From assembly GCF_021730395.1 (NCBI RefSeq), contig NC_069371.1, positions 45,394,001-45,458,000 on the forward strand: a stretch of DNA of 64,000 bases, read 5' to 3'. Of the stretch, positions 13,851-24,600 are shown one piece after another (the first letter of the stretch is position 1; every line of letters starts with the position of its first letter). The notes below the pieces were generated by a model that saw only the letters and a program-made list of their open reading frames with translations, was not told where the DNA came from and did not search any database. The translations under genes were made by a program, and so were the position numbers. This DNA comes from Mercenaria mercenaria. Its lineage: Eukaryota > Mollusca > Bivalvia > Venerida > Veneridae.

Positions 13851-14131
13851 TTGTTTGTTTTTGGGTTTTACGCCATTTTTCAACAGTATTTCAGTCATGT
13901 AACGGCGGGCAGTTAACCGAACCAGTGTTTCTGGATTCTGTACCAGTACAAACCTGTTATCCGCAAGTAACTGCCAACTTCCCCACATGAATCAGAGGTG
14001 GAGGACTAATGATTTCAGACACAATGCCGTTTATCAAATAGTCACGGAGAACATACGCCTCGACCGGGGTTCGAACTCGCGACCCCGCGATCCGTAGACC
14101 GACGCTCTACCTACTGAGCTAAGTGGGCGGG
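13851..14131 (-). mobile_element. tRNA-derived SINE, family A
   Basis: On the minus strand the head reads GCCCACTTAGCTCAGTAGGT with a B box around GGGGTCGCGAGTTCGAAC, followed by the shared body and a T-rich tail. Flanks repeat TTGGTACTTAAG / CTGGTACCTTAG. Unit 2 at 33334 has one TTGGTACCTTT, so insertion followed the gene duplication. Confidence 0.85.
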
Positions 14132-14236
14132 TGCTGGTACCTTAGAAGAACTACTAGTATTCTTTTACAGTAGAAAGGGAGATAAATCAGTTATTAAAGA
14201 AACTTATGGTGTTGCTCTTCCATTTCTTCCAATCTA

Positions 14237-14444
14237 CAGTCAAACTTCGAACTAGAAGGGACGGGCAAAATTTGTTCGAGTTATCGGTAGTTCGAGCCAT
14301 TGAACAATATATGATTCACAGGAAGTTTGCCAGGACGAGAAGATTATAGATCTGGTATAATAATAATAATAATAATAACGATGATGAGTTTGAGTGAAGG
14401 GCAGTGCTCGAAATTTGCGAGTTCAAGCGAACGAAATTTGACTG
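14237..14444. mobile_element. pogo/Tigger-like MITE (CAGT...ACTG)
   Basis: Ends CAGTCAAACTTCGA and CGAAATTTGACTG, preceded by TA, with internal TTCGAGTTATCGGTAGTTCGA. An internal (TAA)n tract lies near 14358-14377. A relative at 33379-33546 in unit 2 shows it predates the duplication. Confidence 0.65.
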
Positions 14445-14952
14445 CATTTTCAAACAATTCAATTCCATAAGTTGCAGTTATTGCACAGACAACAAGAGCA
14501 GCAGGACGACAGCAGTATTTAGCAGCATTGTTGCTTAAGGAAGTTAAATGGATTAATACAATTCGAAAAAGGGCGTATATTTGTATACGTCCACTCACAA
14601 AAATTTCTGCATGCCAAATGTCTGCAAAAATATATTCGTGAACTTCCTGACACACAGTAATATCCATTTCTACAATTTAAAACATTACATGCATTTCGGC
14701 TTTATAGTAGCAAGTGTCTGGACCTCGCCAAACAACAAATGCTCGACAGGTAGTATACAAATATTTTATTGTTATTAACAAACCCCTTGATAAGTTTCAC
14801 ATAATAAGACAAGAAATTTCATGGCTTTAAACACACATTGATTTACATCACATATATTAAATTTGTCGAAAAACTAAATGATAAAATACTGGTGTAAAAC
14901 AAATTTTGTCCCCCTAAAACACGTTATTAAAGATAGCCTTTGCTCTTGCAAA

Positions 14953-15248
14953 TTTGTTTGTTTTGTTTGTTTTTGGGGTTTAACGCTGTTTTCCAACAGT
15001 ATTTCAGTCATGTAACGGCGGGCAGTTAACCTAACCAGTGGTCCTTGATTCTGTCCAGACAGTACAAACCTGTTCTCTACAAGTAACTGTCAACTTCCCC
15101 ACATGGATCAGAGCTGGAGGACTAATGATTTCAGACACAATGCTGTTTATCAAATAGTCACGGAGAACGTATGCCCCACCCGAGAATCGAACTCACGACC
15201 CCGCGGTCCGTAGACCAACGCTCTACCTACTGAGCTAAGCGGGCGGGC
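14953..15248 (-). mobile_element. tRNA-derived SINE, family A
   Basis: Full copy. The tRNA-like head on the minus strand reads CGCTTAGCTCAGTAGGTAGA with GGTCGTGAGTTCGATTC, and the T-rich tail is at the low-coordinate end. Its head abuts the left edge of the BRCA1 fragment at 15251. Confidence 0.85.
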
Positions 15249-16390
15249 TCATTGGTCTTGCCAAACATGCAAAGTGTCTGCATATTAACCCCTTCCTACC
15301 AATTTCAAAAGCCTATATCTTGTATAATTTAGTGTCCAAATATCTGTTCACCTTACTCTCAAACTTACTTATCTTTTTCAGTATTAGTATCCTTACCTAT
15401 GCACAAAAGCTTACTGTTGTCAACTGATGTTGAAATTCCAGCTTGTCCCCTTTATTATAGTGTGATCATTACTGTCAAGATACAGTTTACTGTACGAAAC
15501 CAAGGTGAGATTACACTGTCAAGATATAATTTACCATACAAAACCCAGTGGGATCACATATCAACACAACACCAAGATGGGATCCAACTGTTCCTTGTAC
15601 AATACATCCAGGTGTGGTCACACTATCAGGAGAGTTACTCACACAAAACACCAAGGTGTGATGACAATGCCAAGCTACAGACTGAGTTTATTTTATAACA
15701 CTGAGTTGTGTAACCGCATTTACAGTATCCTACAAAACCGAGGTCAGGTCATACTACCAAGACAAAAAACAGAGGTGAAAGTCACACCCTTAGCCATCAC
15801 TGCATATCCATCTCTTAAAATTAAGGTTACTGTCACAACTTCTTGTACATCCTTGAATATAATTATTGTCTTATGGTCTGTTCTGATCTTAAACTCGAGA
15901 TCGCTCTAAGTGAAGTTAATGGAATGAAAAGGGAGTATTTAACCACAATCCATAACATCCTCTTGTTCAACTTCTAACACAAAATATCATCTCATAAAAT
16001 TTTAGTCAGACATATTATATAAAGATGTTTTCTACTGTTTATGGTTAATACAAGCAATCAAATGTCTGTTTGAAATATTCTCATTCTGAGGTTGAAGTCA
16101 AACTTAGTATGTAACACTGAAGTCAAACATTCCAACTTATATCCGAGGTAGCTTCAAAGTTGGTATGTCTGTTACTACATAATCTTGTAGTGGCTTAATC
16201 CTGTATAACGTCAGACTGTCTAATATTCACTCCCTGGAAACCGTGACTATTCCAAGTCCTTAAAACATATCTGAAATTTGACAACACATTTATATATCAT
16301 TAGAAGTTAAAGAAATCTTTCTGGAAAAACTTTAATTCTTGATGTGTTTTCTGTGTTCAACACCTAATCACAACAGTAATTCAATTATAA

Positions 16391-16669
16391 ACATGAGCTG
16401 TCGGACTACAGCAACGCTCAACTATTCTACAGCCTTGTGAACTGAATGAATATAAAAGTCTAAAAAGGGGCATAATTTTGTGAAAAAGCAAACTACTTTT
16501 GGGACCTGTGCAATGTAAGTCACTTTATCACAGTGAATATGTATGTGAAGTTTCAATCCATTCCCACAAGTGGTTACTGAGATACCCACTCACGTACAAA
16601 AACCAAATCGGGATGCCGACGCTCGAGTGAGTCCAATAGCTTTATCTATTCTTTGAAAAGACGAGCTAA
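16391..16669 (+). mobile_element. Insertion in the BRCA1 fragment
   Basis: From ACATGAGCTGTCGGACTACA to TTGAAAAGACGAGCTAA. The BRCA1 locus lacks it at 43385 (ttataaaatagtagtcag), so it inserted after the copy was made. It resembles one monomer of a tandem-monomer repeat. No ORF. Confidence 0.6.
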
Positions 16670-17770
16670 AATGTAATCAGTAAATAAAACTTTAATTCTG
16701 AATTACTGTTTAATTCTTCAGGACAACTTTCCCTGTACAAAACTAGGATGAACACATATTCTCTTCCCTTAAGTAAATCACAATTTAGCCCCAGTGCAAC
16801 TGTGACACCTACATTGAAAGTTTGAATGCCTAAGACAGACATTAAAACCATAAGAGTATTACAGTAAGATATCCATGTACTATGCGGTAACTAGAGAGCA
16901 ACAGTTTTCTAAAGTACTGATCAAAGAATATAAAGTCAGTACCATTAGTAGCTGAGAATTTTTCAAGGAATGGATTCTTAAAGTTTAATGTCTCAGATAA
17001 TATTTTGTCGTCAATTGTACGTTACTTTTAAACTGAAGAGTTATAACAAATCAAACAAGTAAGACGCATTCATCAAAGCAACAGTTTAATAAAGTAATCG
17101 CCAATGCATGTTTGACAATAAACTGTAGGTCCTCTTTTTCATCATCTAAATAAGTGCATGAGATCAGAAGCGGAATTCTAGATCCTTGACCTAGATGTGC
17201 CATGTTACGGACATCACCATCGCGAGTTTCAACCAAATCTGCCATAGAATCTATAAGCCAGAATAATTCTAAATTTTATTTTTTGTCACAGATTTCTGTT
17301 TTTACTGGTGATTGAATCATCCCCATCAAAGAATATTAATATCAGAAACAATAGGTGCAATAACCAACATTTACTAAATGTCTTGCCTGTCAATGATCCA
17401 AACTATTACAAGTGGTTGCTTGACATTAGAAAACAAATTTTCATATTCTTTCTTCAAGGTTTGACTTAAGGTATTGGACCCCTAATAGTAATGTTTAAAA
17501 AATGCCAATTGCTTGGTATATTCTTAAAGTTAACCGTGTTTCGCACTGTGTTGCAAATTTTAAACAACTTTTACCGTGCCGTTTTTTGCAAAATTTGTAT
17601 AATTTATGGTATTTCCTCAAGCTCAAGTAGGGACAAATTCCAATGTGATGGCCACTATCTAAAACATTTGCAAAGATTTCATTATAGCATTAATTTTGAA
17701 AAAGAAACATCAAACTATTGGTAAACTACGGTGGTATGTTTAGGACATGCAATTATTTTTTTAGGATTAA

Positions 17771-18091
17771 ATTATCTTGAGCGATCAACATCTTATCTCG
17801 TGCGCACGACATCTTATCTTGAGCGATCAATATCTTATCTCGAGCGATCAACATCTTATCTCGTGCGCACGACATCTTATCTTGAGCGATCAACATCTTA
17901 TCTCGAGCGATCAACATCTTATCTCGTGCGCACGACATCTTATCTCGAGCAATCAACATATAATCTTGAGCGATCAACATATTATCTTGAGCTATCAACA
18001 TCTTATCTCGAGCGATCAACATATTATCTTGAGCGATCAACATCTTATCTCGAGCTATCAACATATTATCTCGAGCGATCAACATGTTTTC
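17771..18091 (-). repeat. 21-bp array, left arm
   Basis: About 15 units of ATCTTATCTCGAGCGATCAAC, the reverse complement of the right array. Some units carry GTGCGCACGAC in place of GAGCGATCAAC. All reading frames are periodic, so the long ORFs here are artefacts. Confidence 0.9.
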
Positions 18092-18630
18092 TCGGTCATC
18101 TTATCAATTTATAGTAAGGACCTTTGTGTGAATTCAGATCATTAGTAAAAACATACGGCTGCCACCGTTTGTGTTTTTGTTTCGATTATACTTATAACCG
18201 TTTCACATGTTTGCAGGGTTAGAAATTTAAATACGCAAACTGATAAAACAGGCAGCAAAACATCAGTGATGATGCAAAGAAATAAATTTAAGTCCTTGAC
18301 AAAAAAATAGTATGTAGGCTTCGCCCATATATTAAAGAATTTCCTTGTTTTCCCTTAATTCATGCATGCAACTTCTGCGCCAATTTATTAGTCGAACTGA
18401 AATTTGTTGCTATTCTAACATGCAGTATGCATCATTGGTTATGTTCATTTGATTTTGAAGATAGGATGACCAATTATATGCATTGCTCTCCCAAATGATG
18501 TGATAAACTTGTACATGCACTTGTTGGAAGTTTAAATAACAGCGGAATAGGCGGGACCCTAATTAACAACTTGTCCGTATGTTTTACTGATGACCTAAAT
18601 GCACACACAAAGGGCCTTAATATATAAAAA

Positions 18631-19816
18631 TAAGATGTCGTGCGCTCGAGATAAGATGTTGATCGCTCGAGATAAGATTTTGATCGCTCAAGATAATATG
18701 TTGATCGCTCGAGATAAGATGTTGATCGCCCGAGATAAGATGTTGATCCCTCAAAATATTATGTTGATCGCTCAACATATTATGTTGATCGCTCGAGATA
18801 AGATGTTGATCGCTCAAGATAGTATGTTGATCGCTCGAGATAAGATGTTGATCGCTCAAGATAATATGTCGTGCGCACGAAATAAGATGTTGATCGCTCG
18901 AGATAATATGTTGATCACTCGAGATAAGATGTTGATCGCTCAAGATAATATGTTGATCGCTCGAGATAAGATGTTGATCACTCGAGATAAGATGTTGATC
19001 GTTAAAGATAATATGTTGATCGCTCGAGATAAGATGTTTATCGCTCAAGATAATATGTTGATCGCTCGAGATAAGATGTTGATCGCTCAAGTCAATATGT
19101 CGTGCGCATGAAATAAGATGCTGATCGCTCGAGATAAGATTTTGATCGCTCAAGATAATATGTTGATCGCTCGATATAACATGTTGATCGCTCAAGATAA
19201 TATGTCGTGCGCACGAAATAAGATGCTGATCGCTCGAGATAAGATTTTGATCGCTCAAGATAATATGTTGATCGCTCGAGATAAGATGTTGATCGCTCGA
19301 GATAAGATGTTGATCGCTCAAGATAATATGTTGATCGCACGAGATAAGATGTTGATCGCTCGAGATAATATGTTGATCGCTCAAGATGATATGTTGATCG
19401 CTCGAGATAAGATGTTGATCGCTCGAGATAATATGTTGATCGCTCAAGATGATATGTTGATCGTTCGAGATAATATGTCGTGCGCACGAGATAAGATGTT
19501 GATCGCTCAAGATAATATGTTGATCGCCCAAGATAATATGTTGATCGCTCGAGATAAGATGTTGATCGCTCAAGATAATAATTATGTTGAGCGCTCAAGA
19601 TAATATGATGATCGCTCAAGATAATATGTTGATCGCTCAAGATAAGATGTTGATCGCCCGAGATAAGATGTTGTGCGCACGAGATAAGATGTTGATCGCT
19701 CGAGATAAGATGTCGTGCGCACGAGATAAGATGTTGATCGCTCCAGATAAGATTTCGTGCGCACGAGATAAGATGTTGATCGCTCCAGATAAGATATCGT
19801 GCGCACGAGATAATTT
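18631..19816 (+). repeat. 21-bp array, right arm
   Basis: About 56 units of GATCGCTCGAGATAAGATGTT. Variants have CTCAAG for CTCGAG, ATAATATG for ATAAGATG, and CGTGCGCACG (a perfect 10-bp palindrome) in place of GATCGCTC. It is inverted relative to the left arm, so the two could pair over about 320 bp. Confidence 0.92.
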
Positions 19817-20489
19817 AATCTTAAAAAAAAAAAACAATATATGTCCTAAACATACCATCGTAGTAAACAATTATAAAACAGAAATTAAAATGACAATATC
19901 ATTTTTTCTAGGGTGCCTCAAGTAAACGGAGTTAATGAGACAGAATTCTAACTCCAACATTGAAAATTTAAGGTCGAATCCTGTGGGTTTGTTTTGAATT
20001 TTGCTCACTTCATGCAAAAATAACCTTGGGGCAGAACCAAAACCTACCTATATTTCTTCCACAATATGTAATCTAAAGAATGAAGGCAAAATAGAGAACT
20101 TTTACCGCATGTAACTCATTATTTTTAATGAAAAAAAGAAAACAAAATTTGGTCCCAGTAGGGCTTGAACCTACGCCGCCCCCCCCCCCCCCTCCCTCTG
20201 AAAATTGCAGTCAAAGTAGTAGTAGGAATTGAATACTCTTCAAAAAGGAGGTACTCTATTACGGTTCCAATACCTTAAACCCTTTTAACTGCAGACTATT
20301 TTTGGCCCAGCACTTTATTATCAAATATTTTTATCTCTGTTATATATGAACAATATGTAAAATGCTTTTTTAAGAATATGATTTAAACGTACTTACTTTA
20401 CAGATCATAAAGCCTTATCACTATCTATTATTTGACTTGTGTTTTTAAATCCCAGACGACCCAGTATTAAACTTGTTTAAGTTAATTTT

Positions 20490-21600
20490 TAATGATTTTC
20501 AACAGACTTGGTTAGAAGCAAGGTCAGACAGTAGAGGTTCTCTTCAGGTAAGCGCCGTAGAACCATTTTGGCCTCTTGTTTGGTATTTTTATTAAGTACT
20601 TCAATAGCGAATCGCGGGTTAGCTGTTTTGTTTAATACATATAGGGAGAATTGACCATTCGCTCTGGTTTTCATTTTTTTCTCACGGGCCGCAATAAGTT
20701 GATGACCATTCAAGAAAGTTTTCTATGAACGTATTTGAAAACTTTAGCAGGGGTTTAGGAGAAGATGGCTTTATAGAGGAGGTATTTGATTGTTTTTGTT
20801 GTTTCCTTTTTTTTTTTTTTGTAAATCTGGCCAAATGCATAACCAAGCTGAACAATTTGAAGAGAACCACCATAGAAATACCCAAGCCAATGTTCATTAA
20901 TTTTCAGCTAATGATTTCACAGGAGATGTCGTTTAAATGAAAATGTGGACGACAGACAACGGACGACAGTCACCTTAACCACGTTGCACTCTAAAAAAGT
21001 CTAAAAGGAAAAGCACCATTCGAAAAAAAAACCATCCACATAACGCTTGCATGCCCGCTTGCTCGAAAATACAGCTCGTGAGACAAATAAGGAATGATAT
21101 GCAAAAGTAAGATTTGTGTCTTACCACATGTTTCGGTCACATGTTAACGTTCCATGTCGGCAAATGGCGTTACATAAATTTATCACCGTATTTTATAAAC
21201 AAGAGACATGTTTCAAACTAAATGCATAATGCGATATGCACGTCGACATATTTAAAGATACAATCTTGTGAGTATTTTTGCAATATTATTATCAATTTGT
21301 AAAGCTCTTAAAACATATATGTCAATACAGCTGTAAAGAATCATTTATAAAATAGAAAAATGATATAAACACAACTTGAATTAAACTTTTTGGTTTCATA
21401 AATTACTCTTATAAATAGATAAAAAGAAATGATATGAAAACACAAGTGTCGAATCAGCTAGGGTAATAAGTACATAAAGGAAGAAGTTATTTCAGTGCTT
21501 ACTTTTATAGACTGGTGTTTATATGGCCTTACTCCTTATCAGTTTAACAAATGGTTTTAAGCCAAGGAGTGTAAAGTTTAATGTAAGAGTATTGTTGCAA
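20490..21600. other. No gene recognised; short repeat-like tail
   Basis: AT-rich. 20950-20990 holds GGACGACAGACAACGGACGACAG, typical of the tail of a molluscan dispersed repeat. A 74-residue ORF at 20489-20713 (-) matches nothing I recognise. TTTATATGG near 21518 is a weak TATA-like word upstream of the copy 2 ATG. Confidence 0.4.
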
Positions 21601-21608
21601 TTCACACA

Positions 21609-21657
21609 ATGACGAGACTGATTTCCCTTGGCATACTATTTTGTTTTGTAACATGCT
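21609..21657 (+). CDS. Candidate signal-peptide exon of lectin copy 2
   Basis: ATG with A at -3 is followed by hydrophobic codons reading MTRLISLGILFCFVTC. Ending at TGCT|GTAGGT leaves phase 1, which fits the acceptor at 25748 and gives Cys before YGTKCFEC. A stronger-looking donor four bases later (TGTAG|GTAACC) is in the wrong phase and would stop within seven codons. The 4.1-kb intron is long, and another start exon is possible. Confidence 0.55.
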
Positions 21658-24600
21658 GTAGGTAACCTTTTATTTCTGTATAGTAATTTACTCACTTCTG
21701 ATCATGTCATCACAATGGCTAAGCTTTATCAGGTAAAATGGTTTCAACGTTGTTTGAGTGGTGAATTTTACGCAGGACAAGTGAACGAATGGGCACATTT
21801 CAGGTTTTGTAAGAATGTTTACCCATTAATTTATATACCGAATCCTATGAAAACGACGGGCGAACCGGAGCGCAAATTAGTCCGACATGTGTTCATTTAG
21901 CTGGCATTTGTGTCGTTGTTTCAAGCACTTTTGTACACTCTGCCAGAGGAAGGAGATTGTTGTCATTTTTTGGAAAATATCGCATCATATATAGTGCTTA
22001 TCGGGATCAAGAAATTACAAAACACTTAATGATGAAATAACTACCTTAAAATTAAGACTTTAAAAATTGTTCGGATTTGTTTTGGGGCAATCACGGGCGA
22101 GAAACTGTTACACGAGACTCTGTTATGGAGGATATCATGTTATAGATTTAGGATGCTGCTGTTACAGTTTTCCCGGATACCGCTTCAACATATGAAGGAT
22201 AATAATCGCTGTTGGTGGTTTCTTGACCGAAGAAATGGTAAAGATTTATCTCTTTTTTTGCAAAAATATAATTGTTTTTCTAGATCAATGGTATGTACAT
22301 CATTTGAGACATTGCTTAACATGTGGAAGACAGTATATTGAAGTCTATCAAGCGTTTTATGACAAAGTTCGAAATTTTGATATAAAATTATGAAAAAGGA
22401 AGCGTTATATAGCTCAAAAAATGACAAAACCCACATTCCCCTTTGGACTTTAGAGGAGTGTTTGAAGAAATGGCACAAATTTCAGATAAATGAACAAATG
22501 TGTTAAGGACTCCTTTGCGCTCCAGGTGCACCCATTGTTTTCATTTCATTCGGTATATAACGGGATATTGCTTAAGGTATTAGATCACTAATAGAGAACC
22601 TCCTTTTTGAAGAGTATTCAATTCCTACCATAAACCTACTTTTACTGCAATTCTTAGGGGGGCGTAGGTTCAAGCCCTACTGGGACCAAATTTTTTCCCC
22701 CTTATATTCCTTTTTTGTAGTAAGTTTTTACTTCTTTCAAGACTTATTATTGATTTCTTGTACAAAAATGGAAAAAGATGAATCTTATAAGCGATTTCTT
22801 GGTGTTCAAAGTGAATTTACTACTTAAACAGAAGGGGTAGAGTTACACATCTTTAAAAATATCGAGTTACACACGGTGAAAATTTTCTATTTTGCTTTCA
22901 CTCTTAGATTATATATTGTGGAAGAAATTTAGGTAGGTTTTACGTCTGCCCTAAGGATATTTTTAAATGGAGTAAACAAAATTCAAAACAGAAACACAGC
23001 ATTCGACCTTATTTTTTCAATATTGAAGTATGAATTCTGTCTCATTAAGTCCGTTTACTTGCGGCACCATAGAAAAAATGATATTGACATTTTTATTTTG
23101 TGTTTTATAATTGTTTACCAATAGTTTGATGTTTCTTTTATTAACATTAATGGTAAAATGAGTTATCTGCAAACGTCTTGGATAGTGGCTATCACTTTGA
23201 AATTTGTCTCTACTTGAGCTTGAGGAGATACCATAAGTTATACAAAATTTATTAAAAAAACGGCATGGTAAAAGCTGTTTAAAAATTGCAAAATAGCGCA
23301 AAACACGGTTACCTTTCAGAATATACCAAGCAAATACCATTTTGTAAACATTACTGTTAGTGATCTAATACCTTAAAGGCTGTACAGTAGTAAATAAAAT
23401 TGTTATATCTTCTATCTAAAATTAACAGTAACACATGGCCCGGCCTATTAAGGTAGTCCTGCACGTTTGATAAACCGGAAGTGATGGCGTAACGTCACTT
23501 ATCCGGAAAACGTGGAATAAAGCCTGGATTCGGCATACGGAAATGAAAATCATTTTATGAATTAATAGTAACCTATGAGTAAAATTATTACAATGGCACT
23601 GTTACTGTCTTTCTAAAGTCAGAATATGATATTAAAACATCTGACACGTTAAAATTTCAAAATAATGTCTTAAATTAGCGTGAAAAGTGCGGTTCACTTT
23701 AATCATGGTCAAATATCTCAAATAAAGCACACGGACCTATACATTTTATTTCACCACATTATAGGCCATATGTTTATTTACAACTGTGGTATGTTTCATT
23801 AAATTCTACATTGTAGAAATAATTCTATTCGCGAAAATGTTATGAAAGTTATGTTTTTCCCATAGACTTCCATTATGAAAAATTGCGTGAGGTCCAATTC
23901 TTTCAACTCCGTCTAGCAAAAAATCAAGCACACGACCCTATCTTTTTTACTTGCTTAATTTTCTAGGTATATTCTGAAGTTTTGAAAAATCAGAGTTTAA
24001 TCAAATTCTACATTGTAGAAAATATTTTGATCCAAATGTGCAGAACTACCTTAAAATATAATTACTAGCCTAATGTTCTTAAATGACCTATAAACTACCA
24101 AAAAAAAAAAAAAAAAAAAAAAACACCAAGAAAAGTACAGGTCATATATCTTCTAAGAGAGATTTTTTGTGTCACAGGTCAACACTATGGAATATCTTAA
24201 AACTGACAGCTTAAATGTGGGTATGAGCACATGAGTAATAAGGTTTGTTTTCATTTCCATAAATGCAAAAATTCTCCTTGAAAATGCTATCAAAATGTCA
24301 AGTATTGGTCCACAATGAAATAAAAACAGGTTTACATTAAACATGAAAATGCCACTTTAACTGGAAAAAATGAGGATTTTGCCCTTCCGCAATTATCCGA
24401 TTACCTATTTAGTACAATAGTTCCTAAACCCATACTTACAAGACCGGAAATGTTCATGCCGTCCACTCATTTCCACTAAAATTCGTCACTCAGACAACGT
24501 GGGAACCATCTGATCTGCCAAAATTTAACTCCTAAAATTACTGTAATAGAGCAAACATGGTATCTGCTTCGAAAATAGTTTTATTATATACATTGTACCT

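Larger units (their letters stand above)
1..14897 (+). repeat. Tandem segmental duplication, unit 1
   Basis: Sequence from base 1 (taaataaagc...) realigns with 25054 onward, and similarity runs through all exons and much intron sequence to about 14897, paired with 33979. The left limit lies outside the window. Unit 1 is much longer than unit 2 because of later insertions at about 174, 2362, 4625, 5617, 9522, 10689, 12265 and 13851. Confidence 0.85.
17727..19862. mobile_element. Nested TIR element carrying inverted 21-bp arrays
   Basis: Terminal inverted repeat TACGGTGGTATGTTTAGGAC / GTCCTAAACATACCATCGTA, then T-rich or A-rich stretches, then AGATTAAATTATCT-type sub-terminal repeats. The 6-bp direct repeat GTAAAC flanks it (17721-17726, 19863-19868). 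The sister element has a single GTTTAC at 23113-23118, which is the empty site. The body is two inverted arrays around a spacer of about 540 bp with no ORF. Confidence 0.85.
17470..20274. mobile_element. TTAA-flanked TIR element, copy 1, carrying a nested insertion
   Basis: Flanked by TTAA (17466-17469 and 20275-20278). Ends GGTATTGGACCCCTAATAG and CTATTACGGTTCCAATACC. The interior matches the reverse complement of 22576-23372. The BRCA1 intron keeps the intact target ACTTAAG at about 44345. TTAA flanks suggest a piggyBac-type relative, but no transposase is present. It holds a tRNA 3'-end-like stretch (minus strand GGTTCAAGCCCTACTGGGAC near 20160) and a poly-C run. Confidence 0.85.
15251..20485 (-). 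pseudogene. Degenerate copy of the 3' end of BRCA1
   Basis: Bases 15251-17465 plus 20279-20485 realign with 42266-44620, covering 3' flank, last exon, intron, penultimate exon and part of the next intron, in the same orientation. Because introns are retained it is a segmental copy, not a processed one. The last-exon copy (16137-16246) keeps ILDSLTLYR and LPRI-stop, but the Trp of REW is a TGA stop at 16227-16229. The penultimate-exon copy (about 17100-17250) keeps the MADLVET start but has lost the GT donor and two bases at its end. A TTAA element splits the copy at 17466. No upstream exons are present, so it is very unlikely to make protein. Confidence 0.9.

Noticed and set aside
14040-14131. 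Possible functional tRNA genes at SINE heads (14.1, 15.2, 47.3, 57.9 kb)
   Set aside because: A and B boxes are present but the acceptor stem is not complete, and each continues into a shared SINE body.
15399-15909. ORFs of 99 and 134 residues
   Set aside because: They lie in the copied BRCA1 3' flank, overlap each other in different frames, and the counterpart at 42.4-42.9 kb is not open.
18617-19573. 318-residue ORF of SDQHLISS-like repeats and similar ORFs in other frames
   Set aside because: The 21-bp unit length is a multiple of three and stop-poor, so several frames on both strands stay open. It is a repeat artefact.
17771-19816. Regular repeats resembling a CRISPR array
   Set aside because: Units are contiguous with no spacers, are inverted around a spacer, and lie inside a TIR element in a eukaryote.
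20489-20713. 74-residue minus-strand ORF
   Set aside because: No motif, no splice partner, and surrounded by repeat remnants.
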